Assembly: GCA_049322335.1 (NCBI GenBank)
Contig: JBMORL010000022.1
Coordinates: 62,001-126,000 of the forward strand
DNA: 64,000 nucleotides
From: JBMORL01 sp049322335
GTDB lineage: Bacteria > Bacteroidota > Bacteroidia > Flavobacteriales_D > UBA2798
Direction: 5' to 3'
Shown here one piece after another: positions 16,810 to 25,574 of this stretch. The notes under the pieces were generated by a model, which made no database searches, was not told the origin of the DNA, and worked only from the letters and a program-made list of their open reading frames with translations. Numbering within the stretch: position 1 is the first letter of the stretch; every line of letters begins with the position of its first letter. Made by a program: the position numbers and the translations under genes.

Positions 16810-17865
16810 ATGAAAAAGGCTGCCGCTCTCTTGGTATTTTGTTTTCTTTTATTTTCCTCACAGGCACAAATTACCATTACCAGTGCCAATATGCCGGGAT
16901 CGGGAGATACAGCGCGTTACAGCGAAATTTCGTTGTTTGACAGTTTGGATTTCATTTCTACCGGGGCCAACTACACCTGGGATTTTTCCTATTTCACTCC
17001 CATTAACCAGGGTTTGTATGAATACAAGGCCATATCACAAATCAATCCCGTTTATTTTGCTTTTTTCGGTTTCAGTTCCTTCGGCCAAAAAATAATGGAC
17101 AGCCTGGATATTGCCGGTGTAATTACCGTTTATGATATCTACGATTTTTATTCGGGAAACAGCACTTCGTTTAAAGCTGTTGGCCGCGGAATGGAATTCC
17201 AGGGGCTTCCGGTTCCTTCTGATTACAGCGACAATGACGAGATTTACCAGTTTCCGCTGAATTACGGGGATGTGGATAGTTCAACATGGGCGGTAAGTTT
17301 TCAACTCGATACCATTTTACAATACCACCAGAGCGGAACACGCCTTAATGAAGTGGAGGGCTGGGGAACCATTATGACTCCTTATGATACTGTGAGCTGC
17401 CTGAAAGTAAAATCTACCATCAACGAACACGACAGCCTGGTTATTTCGGGATTCGGATTACCGGCTATTGACCGTGTGCGCTACGAATACAAATGGCTTT
17501 CGCTTACTGAATTTGTACCCATGCTCCAGGTGAATGCTGAAGATATTTTCGGTTTTCCTGTAGTGAATTCCATCCGCTACCGCGATAATTACCGCGCCAA
17601 TGTGGGCATCAGTGAAAATTCTGCAGGCACATTCAGCTTATACCCCAATCCCGTTAGTGATGGCGGATTAAATGTTATTATGCCCGTTCCGGTGAAAAAT
17701 TTGCACTACACTGTTTATTCTGCCAGCGGTCAGCTCCTGGCAAACGAGCAGGTAAATTCAACCGGTAATTTTATGGTTGACACCCAAACTCTTCCTGCGG
17801 GCCTGTATTTGCTTCGCCTTTCGGGAGAAAACTATATTTCAACTCAGCTTTTCATCAAAAAATAA
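16810..17865 (+). CDS. Secreted protein with T9SS type-A sorting domain
   Basis: 351 residues; signal peptide 1-19 (MKKAAALLVFCFLLFSSQAQ). The body of about 250 residues is beta-rich (NYTWDFSYFTPINQG, YQFPLNYGDVDSSTW, YEYKWLSLTEFVPM) with no catalytic motif I recognise. The last 75 residues are a sorting domain: FSLYPNPVSDGG, VYSASGQLL, LPAGLYLLRLSG. The stop is 3 bp before miaE, so the two genes are probably co-transcribed, an odd pairing of surface cargo with a tRNA enzyme. Confidence 0.85.
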   Translation: MKKAAALLVFCFLLFSSQAQITITSANMPGSGDTARYSEISLFDSLDFISTGANYTWDFSYFTPINQGLYEYKAISQINPVYFAFFGFSSFGQKIMDSLDIAGVITVYDIYDFYSGNSTSFKAVGRGMEFQGLPVPSDYSDNDEIYQFPLNYGDVDSSTWAVSFQLDTILQYHQSGTRLNEVEGWGTIMTPYDTVSCLKVKSTINEHDSLVISGFGLPAIDRVRYEYKWLSLTEFVPMLQVNAEDIFGFPVVNSIRYRDNYRANVGISENSAGTFSLYPNPVSDGGLNVIMPVPVKNLHYTVYSASGQLLANEQVNSTGNFMVDTQTLPAGLYLLRLSGENYISTQLFIKK

Positions 17866-17868
17866 TTC

Positions 17869-18450
17869 ATGCTTGGCCTTCAGCTTCCTACTGATCCCCG
17901 CTGGGTAAAACTGGTGGAGGAAAACATCAGCGAAATTCTTACCGACCATGCCTGGTGCGAGCAAAAAGCAGCGTCTAATGCCATCAGTATTATTGTACGC
18001 TGGCCCGAACATACCGAACTCGTGGATGAACTAACCCGCATTGCACTGGAAGAAATGACACATTTCGGAATGGTGCACGAAAAAATAAAGGCACGCGGAT
18101 TCGTTTTAGGTCCCGAACGCAAAGATGATTATGTGCACGACCTGATGAAATTTACCAACAAAGGCGGAAGCAAAACCCAGCAACTGGTAGACCGCCTGTT
18201 GTTTGCGGCCATGATTGAAGCCCGCAGTTGCGAACGGTTTAAATTATTATCGGAAAAAGCAAATGACGAAGACCTGCGTGTCTTTTACCGCAGCCTGATG
18301 GAAAGTGAGGCCGGGCACTACTCCACTTTTATAGGTTTTGCGCGGAAATTCGGACAGGGAGTGGATGTAGAGAAAAGATGGAAGGAATTTCTTGTTTATG
18401 AAGCAGAAATAATACAGAACTACGGAAAAAAAGAAACCATGCACGGCTGA
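17869..18450 (+). CDS. miaE: tRNA-(ms2io6A)-hydroxylase MiaE-like
   Basis: 193 residues. Family start LGLQLPTDPRWVKLVEENI, then HAWCEQKAAS, LEEMTHFGMVHEKI and SEAGHYSTFIGFARKF supply the Glu and ExxH residues of a ferritin-like di-iron site. MiaE hydroxylates 2-methylthio-isopentenyl-adenosine at position 37 of tRNAs that read U-starting codons. The Bacteroidota form is shorter than the Salmonella enzyme but keeps all di-iron ligands. It follows the T9SS gene at 3 bp. Confidence 0.88.
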   Translation: MLGLQLPTDPRWVKLVEENISEILTDHAWCEQKAASNAISIIVRWPEHTELVDELTRIALEEMTHFGMVHEKIKARGFVLGPERKDDYVHDLMKFTNKGGSKTQQLVDRLLFAAMIEARSCERFKLLSEKANDEDLRVFYRSLMESEAGHYSTFIGFARKFGQGVDVEKRWKEFLVYEAEIIQNYGKKETMHG

Positions 18451-18493
18451 ACTTTAATGATTCACAGCTGTACAGCATGAAAAAAAATAAAGC

Positions 18494-20074
18494 ATGAATA
18501 CAATCAAAGCACTTCTTCCCGCCACATTGGTTTTCATTTCTTCTTATTCCATGGCGCAGGAAAAACTGAAGGCCACATCCATCAACATTTTTAAGAACGG
18601 AACTTATTTTGTTGCCAAAGAAGGAAATGTAAATCTAACCGATAAATACTGCAAGATACAGGCGCCTTCCAGCCCCTTGTTATCCACCTTTTGGCTTACT
18701 ACCACCAAAGACATCGATATCAGCCGCGTGGATTTTCGTACTGATACCATAAAAACCACACGCTACGCCCGCAATATGCAGGAGCTGATAAGCGCCAACA
18801 AAGGGAAAAAGGCAAGAATTACCTATAATGTAAATTCCACCCAAACAGGAAATGCCAAAGGAACTATTGAAAACTATATGAAGGAAAGCGGCATTGTAAA
18901 GTTTAAAACAGCAGAAGGAAGCACTCTTTACCTGAACACCAATTCGATTATAGAGTTTTATGTGGATGAAACTTCTTCCGACAAACTTACTTCCGATTCG
19001 CTGGCGCGTTTGGCAAAAATTACTTTCAGTAAATCAAAACCCAATGCCGATCTGCGTTTATCGTATATGCATACAGGAATGAACTGGATTCCCTCTTACA
19101 ATGTGAAAATTATTGACGATAAAACCCTGCAAATTGAAATGAAAGCGCTGATTGAAAATTACAGCGAAGAAATAACCGATGCCGACCTTACGCTGACGGT
19201 AGGTGCTGCCAATTTTAAATACGGAACACAAATTGATCCGCTGGCGCTGAACTATCTTTCCGGGGGAAGCACTTACAACGGATACAACAATTATAACAAC
19301 AATTATAATTACCAGTATTCAAATGCACTCGTAGCCCCGATGTCGGAAGCTGTAGGTGATAATGTTTCGGGGGTTGCGTATAATAATTACAACACATATA
19401 CCACTTCGGGAGAAAAAACCAACGACCTGTACATGTACAAACTCGGAAAAGTAAGTTTGCCCATGAACACCAAATCGCTTTTCAATATTTTTTCTGTCAA
19501 TGCTCCTTATGAAGATTTGTATGAAGTAAATATTTACGATAATATCAACTACGCTTCCAACAGGAGAATCACCAATAATGAAGAGCAGTTGTTTGATGTT
19601 TTTCATTCATTGCGCATTACCAATACATCTTCTTATCCTTTTACAACAGCTCCTGTTTTTGTGCAGGATAAAAACATGCAACCACTGGGACAAGACCAGG
19701 TTAAATATACTGCAACGGGAGCCAAAGTAAAAGTGCAGATTGCCAAAGCCACCGACATTCGTGTGAATTGCCTGGAAGAAGAAACCGGCAAAGTGGAAAA
19801 TGCAAAAACCTATAATAAAAACAGCTACCGCAAAGTGATGATAAAAGGCACTATTAAAATAGAAAACCGCCAGCCGAAAGCCGCACAGGTGAATGTAAGC
19901 AAAGCCGTAAACGGAGAAATTAAAACGGCATCCAATGGCGGTAAGATCAATAAAAGCGGGCAGTATAACGGCATTAACGCCTATTCGGATGTGGAATGGA
20001 ATATTTCGGTTGGAGCCAACGAAGAAAAAACCATTACCTACGAATACGAAGTTTACGTTTATTCCGGTTATTAA
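18494..20074 (+). CDS. DUF4139 domain protein (MuiA family)
   Basis: 526 residues with a signal peptide (MNTIKALLPATLVFISSYSMAQ). The N-terminal part contains FKNGTYFVAKEGNV. The DUF4139 core follows: LSYMHTGMNWIPSYNVKII, ALIENYSEEITDADLTLTVG and later TYEYEVYVYSGY at the very end. A low-complexity Asn/Tyr stretch (YNGYNNYNNNYNYQYSN, about residues 258-274) interrupts it, as often seen in this family. The role is unknown; the family is named for mucoidy inhibition. Its stop overlaps the next ATG (TAATG). Confidence 0.82.
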   Translation: MNTIKALLPATLVFISSYSMAQEKLKATSINIFKNGTYFVAKEGNVNLTDKYCKIQAPSSPLLSTFWLTTTKDIDISRVDFRTDTIKTTRYARNMQELISANKGKKARITYNVNSTQTGNAKGTIENYMKESGIVKFKTAEGSTLYLNTNSIIEFYVDETSSDKLTSDSLARLAKITFSKSKPNADLRLSYMHTGMNWIPSYNVKIIDDKTLQIEMKALIENYSEEITDADLTLTVGAANFKYGTQIDPLALNYLSGGSTYNGYNNYNNNYNYQYSNALVAPMSEAVGDNVSGVAYNNYNTYTTSGEKTNDLYMYKLGKVSLPMNTKSLFNIFSVNAPYEDLYEVNIYDNINYASNRRITNNEEQLFDVFHSLRITNTSSYPFTTAPVFVQDKNMQPLGQDQVKYTATGAKVKVQIAKATDIRVNCLEEETGKVENAKTYNKNSYRKVMIKGTIKIENRQPKAAQVNVSKAVNGEIKTASNGGKINKSGQYNGINAYSDVEWNISVGANEEKTITYEYEVYVYSGY

Positions 20075-20814
20075 TGGCAGAGGAAAAAGAGTGGTTTAAA
20101 TACTGGTTTGATTCGGAGTTTTATCACCGTTTATACCGCCACCGTGACGAAAAAGAAGCTGCTTTATTTATCGACAACATCTGCAATTTTCTTCAACTTC
20201 CTTACGAAGCAAAAGTACTGGACCTGGCTTGCGGAAAAGGAAGGCATTCGGTTTACCTGGCACAGAAAGGATATAACGTAACGGGGATTGATATTTCTGA
20301 AAACAGTATCTCGCAGGCAAAACAACAGGAAAAACCGGGACTACAATTTATTGTACATGACATGCGTCTTCCGCTGGCCGGAAAAAATTTTGATGCCGTG
20401 TTCAACCTGTTTACCAGTTTCGGATATTTTGAGAAGAAAGAAGACGACCAAAAAGCGCTGGCTTCCGTGTTTTCGATGCTGGTGCCCGGGGGAATATTTG
20501 TTCTGGATTTTATGAATACCCGACAAGTCATCAAAAACATGAGGCCGGAAGAAAATTCGGAGGCAGAAGGAACATTGTTTCACATCAAAAGAGAAGTAAA
20601 AAACGGTTTTATCCAAAAACATATTTCATTCTCCGATAATGGCCGCCACTATGCTTTCACCGAAAAAGTACGGAATTATACGCGTTTTGAACTGGAAGAA
20701 ATGCTATTTGCAACAGGATTGCAAATAATTGCTACCTTTGGCGACTATTCACTCCATCCGTTGGATGAAAACGACTCTCAACGACTGGTGCTGGTAGCAC
20801 AAAAAAGCAGTTAA
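20074..20814 (+). CDS. Class I SAM-dependent methyltransferase
   Basis: 246 residues from ATG 20074, which overlaps the preceding stop by one base (translational coupling); the longer frame would run inside the upstream gene. Motif I VLDLACGKGRHSVYLAQKGY and GIDIS bind S-adenosylmethionine, followed by FIVHDMRLP and the post-motif FDAVFNLFTSFGYFE. The substrate is unknown; relatives act on small molecules. Confidence 0.88.
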   Translation: MAEEKEWFKYWFDSEFYHRLYRHRDEKEAALFIDNICNFLQLPYEAKVLDLACGKGRHSVYLAQKGYNVTGIDISENSISQAKQQEKPGLQFIVHDMRLPLAGKNFDAVFNLFTSFGYFEKKEDDQKALASVFSMLVPGGIFVLDFMNTRQVIKNMRPEENSEAEGTLFHIKREVKNGFIQKHISFSDNGRHYAFTEKVRNYTRFELEEMLFATGLQIIATFGDYSLHPLDENDSQRLVLVAQKSS

Positions 20815-20869
20815 ACTGGAAGATCTTGTTGTATATATCTCTCTCATCCTTTCGGTACTTGCCGGGGGA

Positions 20870-21559
20870 ATGGTGGTTTTATTTGTAAAACCTGCCAACG
20901 AAAGAATGCTGAAACTCCTGCTCGCTTTCAGTGGTGCTTTCCTGCTTTCGGTTTCCTTCCTCCATCTTATTCCCGAAGTATATGAATCGGGGCCGGAGAA
21001 CATCGGTATTTTTGTTTTGGTAGGTTTTATGTTCCAGCTTCTGCTTGAATTTTTCTCTGATGGAATTGAGCACGGACATGTTCACAAGCACGACCATCAC
21101 CACGATAAAACTTTTCCTGTGGTTATCATGATCAGCCTTTCCATTCACGCTTTTGTGGAGGGAATTCCTTTGGAAAGGGAAATTCATCATAAATACCATG
21201 GCGGACACGACCATTCCAGCCATTCGCTTTTACTTGGTGTGGTTTTTCATAATATTCCCGTTTCCATTGCGCTGATGGGAATGTTTTTGCACTCGGGTTT
21301 AACAAAAGGCCGATCGCTGCTGTGGTTATTTGTTTTTGCACTTACCGGCCCGCTGGGAACACTTACCGGCCATTATTTCGGTGAAGAAATCAGTACGGTG
21401 GTGAATGACTTCCTGGACATCACCATGGCCATTGTGGTGGGAATGTTTATGCATATTTCCACTACCATTCTTTTCGAATCTTCGGAGGGACACCGGTTTA
21501 ATGTGATGAAACTAACTGCTATAGTTCTCGGGGCGTTAGTAGCTATGGGAAATCTGTAA
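20870..21559 (+). CDS. ZIP-family divalent metal transporter
   Basis: 229 residues from the first ATG. The His-rich loop GHVHKHDHHHDK (around 68-79), the TM4 metal site SLSIHAFVEGIPLE and the TM5 site VVFHNIPVSIAL are diagnostic of ZIP importers (Zn or Fe uptake). The open frame reaches upstream to at least 20816 and encodes YISLILSVLAGG just before this ATG, which completes TM1. The true start may therefore be the CTG at 20816, two bases after the methyltransferase stop. The 3' end overlaps the convergent gene at 21543 by 17 bp. Confidence 0.88.
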   Translation: MVVLFVKPANERMLKLLLAFSGAFLLSVSFLHLIPEVYESGPENIGIFVLVGFMFQLLLEFFSDGIEHGHVHKHDHHHDKTFPVVIMISLSIHAFVEGIPLEREIHHKYHGGHDHSSHSLLLGVVFHNIPVSIALMGMFLHSGLTKGRSLLWLFVFALTGPLGTLTGHYFGEEISTVVNDFLDITMAIVVGMFMHISTTILFESSEGHRFNVMKLTAIVLGALVAMGNL

Positions 21560-22082
21560 GTAAAAAATGCGGGGGTGGCTGAGCTGCTTTCACCAGTTTT
21601 CCTTCTTCAAAATAATATTTGTAATATTTATCTTCGGTATAGTACCATTTCCATTTACCGTGTTTCAGCCCGTTTTTATATTTACCCATTATTTTCAGTT
21701 TCCGGTGAATCCAGAAACCGTTTTTAATGTCATTTTCATACTCACCTTTTACCAGTAAAGTGCCGTCAAATGAGTATAAAGAAAATTCCCCGTTCTTTTT
21801 CCCTTTCTGGTACACGGTCTTTTCCATCACTTTTCCATTAGGATAAAAACTTTTGTACACACCACTCTGAAATCCGTTATAATAATGTTTGACAAAAGCA
21901 GTGCGTGTGGTATCACTCAGGTAAACCGCTTTTACTTCGCCATAGGAAGTATCCTTTTTTACTATTTTTATTTTGTGCCAGAAAACAGTAGAGTCATTAA
22001 TCTCCACTTTTAAGGAGTCGTGTTGTGCGCAGGCGATACCGGCACAAAAAACAAACAACAGCAGAAATAACCGATTATTCAT
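21543..22082 (-). CDS. Exported MORN/YwqK-type repeat protein
   Basis: 179 residues; signal peptide MNNRLFLLLFVFCAGIACAQ. At least four MORN-variant repeats of the YwqK type: YYNGFQSGVYKSFYPNGKV, YQKGKKNGEFSLYSFDGTL, YENDIKNGFW and YKNGLKHGKWKWYY. These exported repeat proteins are common in Bacteroidota; the antitoxin label often given to the family is not supported here. Its start overlaps the end of the MBL hydrolase gene by 8 bp, and its end overlaps the convergent ZIP gene. Confidence 0.8.
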   Translation of the reverse strand: MNNRLFLLLFVFCAGIACAQHDSLKVEINDSTVFWHKIKIVKKDTSYGEVKAVYLSDTTRTAFVKHYYNGFQSGVYKSFYPNGKVMEKTVYQKGKKNGEFSLYSFDGTLLVKGEYENDIKNGFWIHRKLKIMGKYKNGLKHGKWKWYYTEDKYYKYYFEEGKLVKAAQPPPHFLLTDFP

Positions 22083-22842
22083 CCAGGTTCAAAGTTAAAC
22101 CGTCACAGGCAATCCTGATATGAGGCGGAAGTATTTTTTCAACTTCTTCATGTGTACCCATAAGATGACTGATATGAGTAAGATAAGCCATTTTAGGTTG
22201 AAGAATTTCTATCATTTTAACCGCTTCATCGAGGTTAAAATGTGAAAAATGTTCTGATCTGCGCAAGGCATTTAACACCAAAACATCCGATCCTTTTAGT
22301 TTTTCCCTTTCTGCGGGGGCAATGGTTTTGGCATCGGTAACATAGCTGAATCCACCGACACGATATCCAAAGACAGGAAGCTTATGGTGCATCACTTCCA
22401 CAGGAAGAAAAGAGGTTCCTTCAACACTGAATTCTTTATTTTCTACTTCAACTATTTCAATTTCGAGGACACCGGGATATTTTATCTCTTCAAATGCATA
22501 ATAAAAATCGCGGTGGATAGCTCTTTTCACATCGGCAGGAGCATACACCGGCATTATTTTTTGCTGAATAAAATTAAATGCCCGCACATCATCGAGGCCT
22601 GCAATATGATCACGGTGTTCGTGAGTGAAAATAACCGCGTCCAGTTGTTGCACGTTATGAGCAAGCATTTGCTGCCTGAAATCGGGGCCGGTGTCGATTA
22701 CAAATACTTTTCCTTTGTTTTCAATCATTACCGAAGTGCGAAGGCGTTTATCTCTTCTGTCAGGGGAAAGACAAACCGGGCACCGGCAGGCGATAACGGG
22801 AACGCCCTGTGATGTACCTGTACCCAGAAAAGTTATTTTCAT
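22075..22842 (-). CDS. MBL-fold metal-dependent hydrolase (PhnP-like phosphodiesterase)
   Basis: 255 residues. It starts MKITFLGTGTSQGVPVIACR with the extra Cys pair CRCPVC seen in PhnP-type enzymes. The metal motif is H74-x-H76-x-D78-H79 (FTHEHRDHIAGLDD), with a second-shell VIDTGPDFR, then FSYVTDAKT and a late HISHLMG. Relatives cleave cyclic phosphodiesters of nucleotides or sugars. It overlaps the downstream YwqK gene by 8 bp and follows the LapA-like gene by 5 bp, so the three make an operon. Confidence 0.87.
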   Translation of the reverse strand: MKITFLGTGTSQGVPVIACRCPVCLSPDRRDKRLRTSVMIENKGKVFVIDTGPDFRQQMLAHNVQQLDAVIFTHEHRDHIAGLDDVRAFNFIQQKIMPVYAPADVKRAIHRDFYYAFEEIKYPGVLEIEIVEVENKEFSVEGTSFLPVEVMHHKLPVFGYRVGGFSYVTDAKTIAPAEREKLKGSDVLVLNALRRSEHFSHFNLDEAVKMIEILQPKMAYLTHISHLMGTHEEVEKILPPHIRIACDGLTLNLDE

Positions 22843-22847
22843 ACAGT

Positions 22848-23189
22848 TTATGCGGCCGGTGGTGGTGTAACGGGCGGAGGAGTGACGGGAGACGGATTTA
22901 CAGACGCAGAAGAGTGGCCGGCTTTTTTCAGTTCTTCTTCCAGTTGTTTAATCTTTTTATTTTTTTCCTTCAGGGTGAAATAGTATTTGATCCATACGGT
23001 AAGCGCTCCCATGGCAAAGAAAAAAGTGATGAGAAAAATAATAGAAATGTTTATTGTAAAAAACACCACCTGGAAGGGTATCTGCTCGGAATTCTGTACA
23101 ATAAAAACCAGTGTAAGTAACGCGATTGTCCCGATAAAAATCTCTTTTTTATACTTCTGGTAAAAACTTTCTTCCTTTTTTTCTGCCAT
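22848..23189 (-). CDS. LapA-domain (DUF1049) membrane protein
   Basis: 113 residues. Two transmembrane helices (about 18-36 and 45-66) carry the signature FIVQNSEQIPFQVVFF between them. Next is a coiled coil (LKEKNKKIKQLEEELKKAG), then a Pro/Thr repeat tail (VTPPPVTPPPAA). LapA domains are linked to envelope and lipopolysaccharide assembly in Proteobacteria; the function in Bacteroidota is unknown. First gene of the minus-strand operon running to 21543. Confidence 0.82.
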   Translation of the reverse strand: MAEKKEESFYQKYKKEIFIGTIALLTLVFIVQNSEQIPFQVVFFTINISIIFLITFFFAMGALTVWIKYYFTLKEKNKKIKQLEEELKKAGHSSASVNPSPVTPPPVTPPPAA

Positions 23190-23233
23190 GGCAATAGGTT
23201 TGGTTGTCTAAATTAAAGTTAATTTTGGTAGCC

Positions 23234-25039
23234 ATGAAAGAATATTCAAAATTTTTATCTGTTGGAGCTGCTTTTGTTTTGCTGCTTGCTGAGTCCATAC
23301 TAACACCATGCCTTTCTCAGGTTCCTGACAGGGGTGGGGAAAAATACAAAAACAATCAAACTCCCAGCTATGCAGAATTGCTTGATGCGTATAAACAGCT
23401 GGACAAGGAGAGTAAAAATGCTGTTTTGGTTGAAAAAGGCATGACCGATATCGGAAAACCGATACCCGTTTTTTACATTACCGAAACGGGGAATTACAAA
23501 AAAGACCTGTCCAATGAAAAAAAAGTGAACATTTTGGTGAACAATGGCATTCACCCCGGGGAACCGGATGGTATTGATGCCAGTTTATGGCTGGCAAAGG
23601 AACTTACCGGAAAAAACAAGGAGTGGCTGAAAAAACTAAATGTAGTGATCATTGCTGTTTATAATGTGGACGGTATGTTAAACCGCGGATGTTGCAGCCG
23701 GGCCAATCAAAACGGGCCGGAGGAATACGGATTCAGGGGAAATGCAAAAAACCTTGACCTTAACCGTGATTTCATGAAAATGGATTCGAAAAATGCGCGC
23801 ACGTTTGCGAAAATTTTTCACGGGGTAAAACCACATGTTTTTGTTGACACCCATGTTTCCAATGGTGCCGATTACCAGTACACGATGACACTTATTACCA
23901 CACAACCCGATAAACTGGGCGGATCTGTTTCTTCGCTTTGCCAAAAAAAAATGAATCCGGCTTTGTATAAAAAAATGGAAGAAAGAAAATTTCCCATGAC
24001 TCCTTATGTAAATACAAAACTGGAGATTCCCGATAGTGGTATTGTGGCATTCAATGAATCACCGCGTTTTGCCACAGGTTATGCCGCTTTGTTCCATACC
24101 ATTGGTTTTACTACCGAAACCCATATGTTTAAACCTTTCAGAAACCGCGTAGAAGCCACACATCATTTCCTGGAGGAATTACTGATTTGGTGTAAGGACA
24201 ATTCGGAAGAAATTATTGTTGCAAAAATGAACGATGACCTGTTTGCTTCCGACTGGTCTTATGGAAAAAGTACAGGATATAATTTTGAATGTGATACGAG
24301 CCGGTTTGAATGGATAAGCTTTAACGGGTATGAGGCAGAATACCCGGTTAATGAACTAACGGGAAAGACACAGCTGCATTACAACCGCAACAAGCCATTT
24401 ACAAGGCCGGTTCGCTTTTACAATACATTTGAAGCCACGAGAGAAACAGAAATTCCTTTTGCCTATATCATTCCGCAGGGATGGGAAAGTGTTATTGAAC
24501 GATTGAAATGGAATGATATCAAAATGTTTCCATTGCATAAAGACACGGTGATGAACTGCACTTCCACCTATATCATTTCCTATGAAACCTCTTCCCGGCC
24601 CTATGAAGGACACTATCTGCATCATTCGGTAAAAACCAAAACCGTAAAACAGGATATCAGGTTTTATAAGGGCGACTTCGTTATTTTTATGGATCAGCCC
24701 GGAACAAGGTTTATTATTGAAGCGCTTGAGCCTGATGCGGTGGATTCCTATTTTAACTGGAATTTCTTTGATGCCGTGCTTCAGCAGAAAGAATGGTTTT
24801 CGTCTTATGTATTTGTTGAAAAAGCTAAAGAGATACTGGATAATAATCCTGCCTTAAAAGCAGAATTTGACGGGAAGAAAAAACAAGATGCTGCTTTCAG
24901 GAACGATGAATTTGCACAACTGATGTTCATTTACAAAAATTCGCCCTTTTACGAGCTTTCACACAACCGCATTCCGGTTTTCAGGATTGAAAAAAGAAAC
25001 TCATACTTACTTACGAGACTGAAGGATAAAAAGAAGTAA
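23234..25039 (+). CDS. M14-family zinc carboxypeptidase-like protein
   Basis: 601 residues from ATG 23234; an earlier TTG would add 10 residues. A hydrophobic export segment (about 8-28) precedes an M14 domain: H107-x-x-E110 in NNGIHPGEPDG binds zinc, LDLNRDF follows, VDTHVSNG supplies the third ligand and TETHMF the catalytic Glu. The C-terminal 250 residues are a family-specific extension. It is likely a periplasmic or surface peptidase cutting peptides or cell-wall stems. Its last 29 bp overlap the convergent PAS gene. Confidence 0.87.
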   Translation: MKEYSKFLSVGAAFVLLLAESILTPCLSQVPDRGGEKYKNNQTPSYAELLDAYKQLDKESKNAVLVEKGMTDIGKPIPVFYITETGNYKKDLSNEKKVNILVNNGIHPGEPDGIDASLWLAKELTGKNKEWLKKLNVVIIAVYNVDGMLNRGCCSRANQNGPEEYGFRGNAKNLDLNRDFMKMDSKNARTFAKIFHGVKPHVFVDTHVSNGADYQYTMTLITTQPDKLGGSVSSLCQKKMNPALYKKMEERKFPMTPYVNTKLEIPDSGIVAFNESPRFATGYAALFHTIGFTTETHMFKPFRNRVEATHHFLEELLIWCKDNSEEIIVAKMNDDLFASDWSYGKSTGYNFECDTSRFEWISFNGYEAEYPVNELTGKTQLHYNRNKPFTRPVRFYNTFEATRETEIPFAYIIPQGWESVIERLKWNDIKMFPLHKDTVMNCTSTYIISYETSSRPYEGHYLHHSVKTKTVKQDIRFYKGDFVIFMDQPGTRFIIEALEPDAVDSYFNWNFFDAVLQQKEWFSSYVFVEKAKEILDNNPALKAEFDGKKKQDAAFRNDEFAQLMFIYKNSPFYELSHNRIPVFRIEKRNSYLLTRLKDKKK

Positions 25040-25574
25040 ATATTTTTTCCATAGATTTTCCTGATGAGACCATTTCACTGAGAAGCTTCTCTGCTTGTTT
25101 TTTTCTTTCTTCCCTGGTTTCTTCCAGCTGCTTTAATTTTTTCTTCTGCAATTCTTTCCCGCTCTCCTCTTTTTCAGCATAAATTTTCTGCAACAACGTC
25201 AACAGATCTGTTTTCTCGTGAGTAATGTCCATCATAATACCTGTCATGAATTTTCCCTTTCCGTTTTTTTTCACCGACAAAATATGATCTTCCATCCAGA
25301 TCGATTCACCAAAAGCGGTTTTGAAACGGAACTCTGTAAGTAATACTCCCGGCTCATTATGTTTATGCCATTCCCTTATTTTATGATTGGCTTCCACATA
25401 ATCCTCCGGATTTATTTTTCCGGGGAAAAGATTCCTGTTGGCAGAAAATTCTTCTACAAAAATTCCCGTGTAGGTATAGATATTGGGAGAAATATACTCA
25501 TTCCCTCCCCCGGTTTCATACAGAATGGGAAAAGAAAGTTCTTCGAGCAGTTGCCTGATTTTTTCTTCAGCCAT
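25011..25574 (-). CDS. PAS-domain protein with C-terminal coiled coil
   Basis: 187 residues. A PAS fold covers about 8-130: GNEYISPNIYTYTG, INPEDYVEANHKI, FRFKTAFGESIWMEDHIL and the closing GIMMDITHEKT. A charged coiled coil follows (KKKLKQLEETREERKKQAEK). There is no kinase, cyclase or DNA-binding domain, so it may be a stand-alone sensor or adaptor. Its start overlaps the stop of the upstream Rieske oxygenase gene by 8 bp, suggesting coupled translation and perhaps redox- or oxygen-related sensing. Confidence 0.8.
   Translation of the reverse strand: MAEEKIRQLLEELSFPILYETGGGNEYISPNIYTYTGIFVEEFSANRNLFPGKINPEDYVEANHKIREWHKHNEPGVLLTEFRFKTAFGESIWMEDHILSVKKNGKGKFMTGIMMDITHEKTDLLTLLQKIYAEKEESGKELQKKKLKQLEETREERKKQAEKLLSEMVSSGKSMEKIFTSFYPSVS

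Noticed and set aside
23199..23227. Promoter TTTG-17 bp-TAATTTTG before the M14 gene
   Set aside because: The spacing is short and the start would leave almost no leader, so it is not listed as a feature.
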